Assembly: GCA_028717825.1 (NCBI GenBank)
Contig: JAQUNB010000113.1
Coordinates: 1-5,161 of the forward strand
DNA length: 5,161 nucleotides
Reading direction: 5' to 3'
DNA from: Candidatus Omnitrophota bacterium
GTDB lineage: Bacteria > Omnitrophota > Gorgyraeia > Tantalellales > Tantalellaceae
Part shown: piece after piece, positions 4,610-5,161 of the stretch
Layout of the letters: each line of letters starts with the position of its first letter
Position numbering within the stretch: the stretch's first letter is position 1
Notes under the pieces: generated by a model
Database searches by the model: none
Told to the model about the DNA's origin: nothing
The model's input: only the letters and a program-made list of their open reading frames with translations
Position numbers and translations under genes: made by a program

Positions 4610-5161
4610 ATGGGTATAACTTCTTTTCTAAAAGGTTCAAAGGTTGCTAAAGCAGTTTCGCTGATTTTAACATTTACCTTCCTTATATATGATATCGGGT
4701 TCGCGGCGCCGGATCTCACCGCGAAGAATGTTTCCGCGGCAAGTGCAACTCTGTCACCATATCAAAGAGTTTTTGGCTTTAACCCCTTGAGTGAAGAAAA
4801 CGCAGCGTCACTGGCTCAAATGGCGAATGAGATCGGGAGCACGGGGGAAGCAACTCCGGGTTTGTCCGACAGCTTTCGCGATGTGACCGCGAAATATGCT
4901 ACAATTTGGTTTAAAAATCGCGGCGAAACCCTAAAAAATTTGCGCTCACAAGCCCAAATAAAACTGATTTGGGAAAAAGACCTGACTGACGACGAAAATT
5001 GGGGCGCCATTGTCGCAGCATTTATTTCTGAATTAGAAAAGAAATCACAAAAAGCATTTGACGATCCGACAAAAAAGATCATCCAACAAGTTTTTCATGC
5101 TATCCGTATCGAGCTCCAGAAAGAAAAAGGCCTGCCAATATCAACAAAAACGCCCGGAGCC
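4610..5161 (+). CDS. Exported protein of unknown function, N-terminal part
   Basis: The frame is open for 184 codons to the window edge, so the full length is unknown. Residues 1-14 are basic (Lys8, Lys11, Lys14). Residues 15-31 form a hydrophobic helix, followed by G-F-A-A-P-D at 30-35. This fits a Sec signal peptide, probably cut after Ala32 or Ala33. The mature part begins with an Ala/Ser/Thr-rich stretch, then Y-Q-R-V-F-G-F-N-P-L at 51-60. From about 86 it is rich in charged residues and probably helical, with Trp100, Trp121 and Trp131. I recognise no enzyme motif or Cys pair. N-termini of this style, with the A-A-P-D junction, recall the very large exported proteins of Omnitrophota, but that is memory-based. 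It is preceded by a strong terminator and no promoter of its own is visible, so expression may depend on read-through from the promoter at 4342. Confidence 0.8.
   Translation, partial: MGITSFLKGSKVAKAVSLILTFTFLIYDIGFAAPDLTAKNVSAASATLSPYQRVFGFNPLSEENAASLAQMANEIGSTGEATPGLSDSFRDVTAKYATIWFKNRGETLKNLRSQAQIKLIWEKDLTDDENWGAIVAAFISELEKKSQKAFDDPTKKIIQQVFHAIRIELQKEKGLPISTKTPGA

Noticed and set aside
4816..5082. Reverse-strand 88-codon ORF
   Set aside because: It lies wholly opposite the exported-protein gene, which has a strong ribosome binding site and signal peptide. No independent support was found.

Overview
The window reads as a bacterial genome fragment with five protein genes, all on the + strand. 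Both edges cut genes: the first lacks its start and the last lacks its end. The best guess for the source is an uncultured bacterium of the Omnitrophota (OP3) type. This rests on the style of the last gene's N-terminus (a short basic stretch, one hydrophobic helix, then a G-F-A-A-P-D junction) and on the repeat-filled spacers. It is an inference from pattern memory, not a measured placement.

Left part (1-3434), a compact gene run. A cation diffusion facilitator (CDF) family membrane protein is followed after 101 bp by a short-form NAD(P)-dependent malic enzyme. After only 4 bp comes a membrane-anchored diguanylate cyclase with a C-terminal PilZ domain. The CDF protein aligns well with the FieF/YiiP subfamily, yet most of the zinc ligands known from that family are replaced. 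The malic enzyme looks catalytically complete. The cyclase keeps its active-site GGEEF motif, its RxxD inhibitory site and both PilZ c-di-GMP-binding motifs, so one chain could make and sense c-di-GMP. Malic enzyme and cyclase are probably co-transcribed and translationally coupled.

Middle part (3435-3855), a 421-bp spacer without a credible gene. It is a mosaic of repeats: two arrays of degenerate 7-bp units that are copies of each other, a dispersed-type inverted repeat with ATTCCCGC arms, a 10-bp inverted repeat bracketing most of the spacer, and a second T/G-rich run of 7-bp units leading to the next ribosome binding site.

Right part (3856-5161). A small PPC/DUF296-domain protein is followed by a 334-bp spacer. 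That spacer holds a strong sigma-70-like extended -10 promoter embedded in a 40-bp concentric palindrome. About 140 bp further on is a textbook intrinsic terminator. No other promoter is visible before the next gene. That gene starts at 4610 and encodes an exported protein running off the window. Promoter, structured leader, terminator and gene in this order suggest either an attenuation-controlled leader (riboswitch-like) or a free-standing small RNA. This is the best candidate for something undescribed in the window, along with the ligand-depleted CDF protein.
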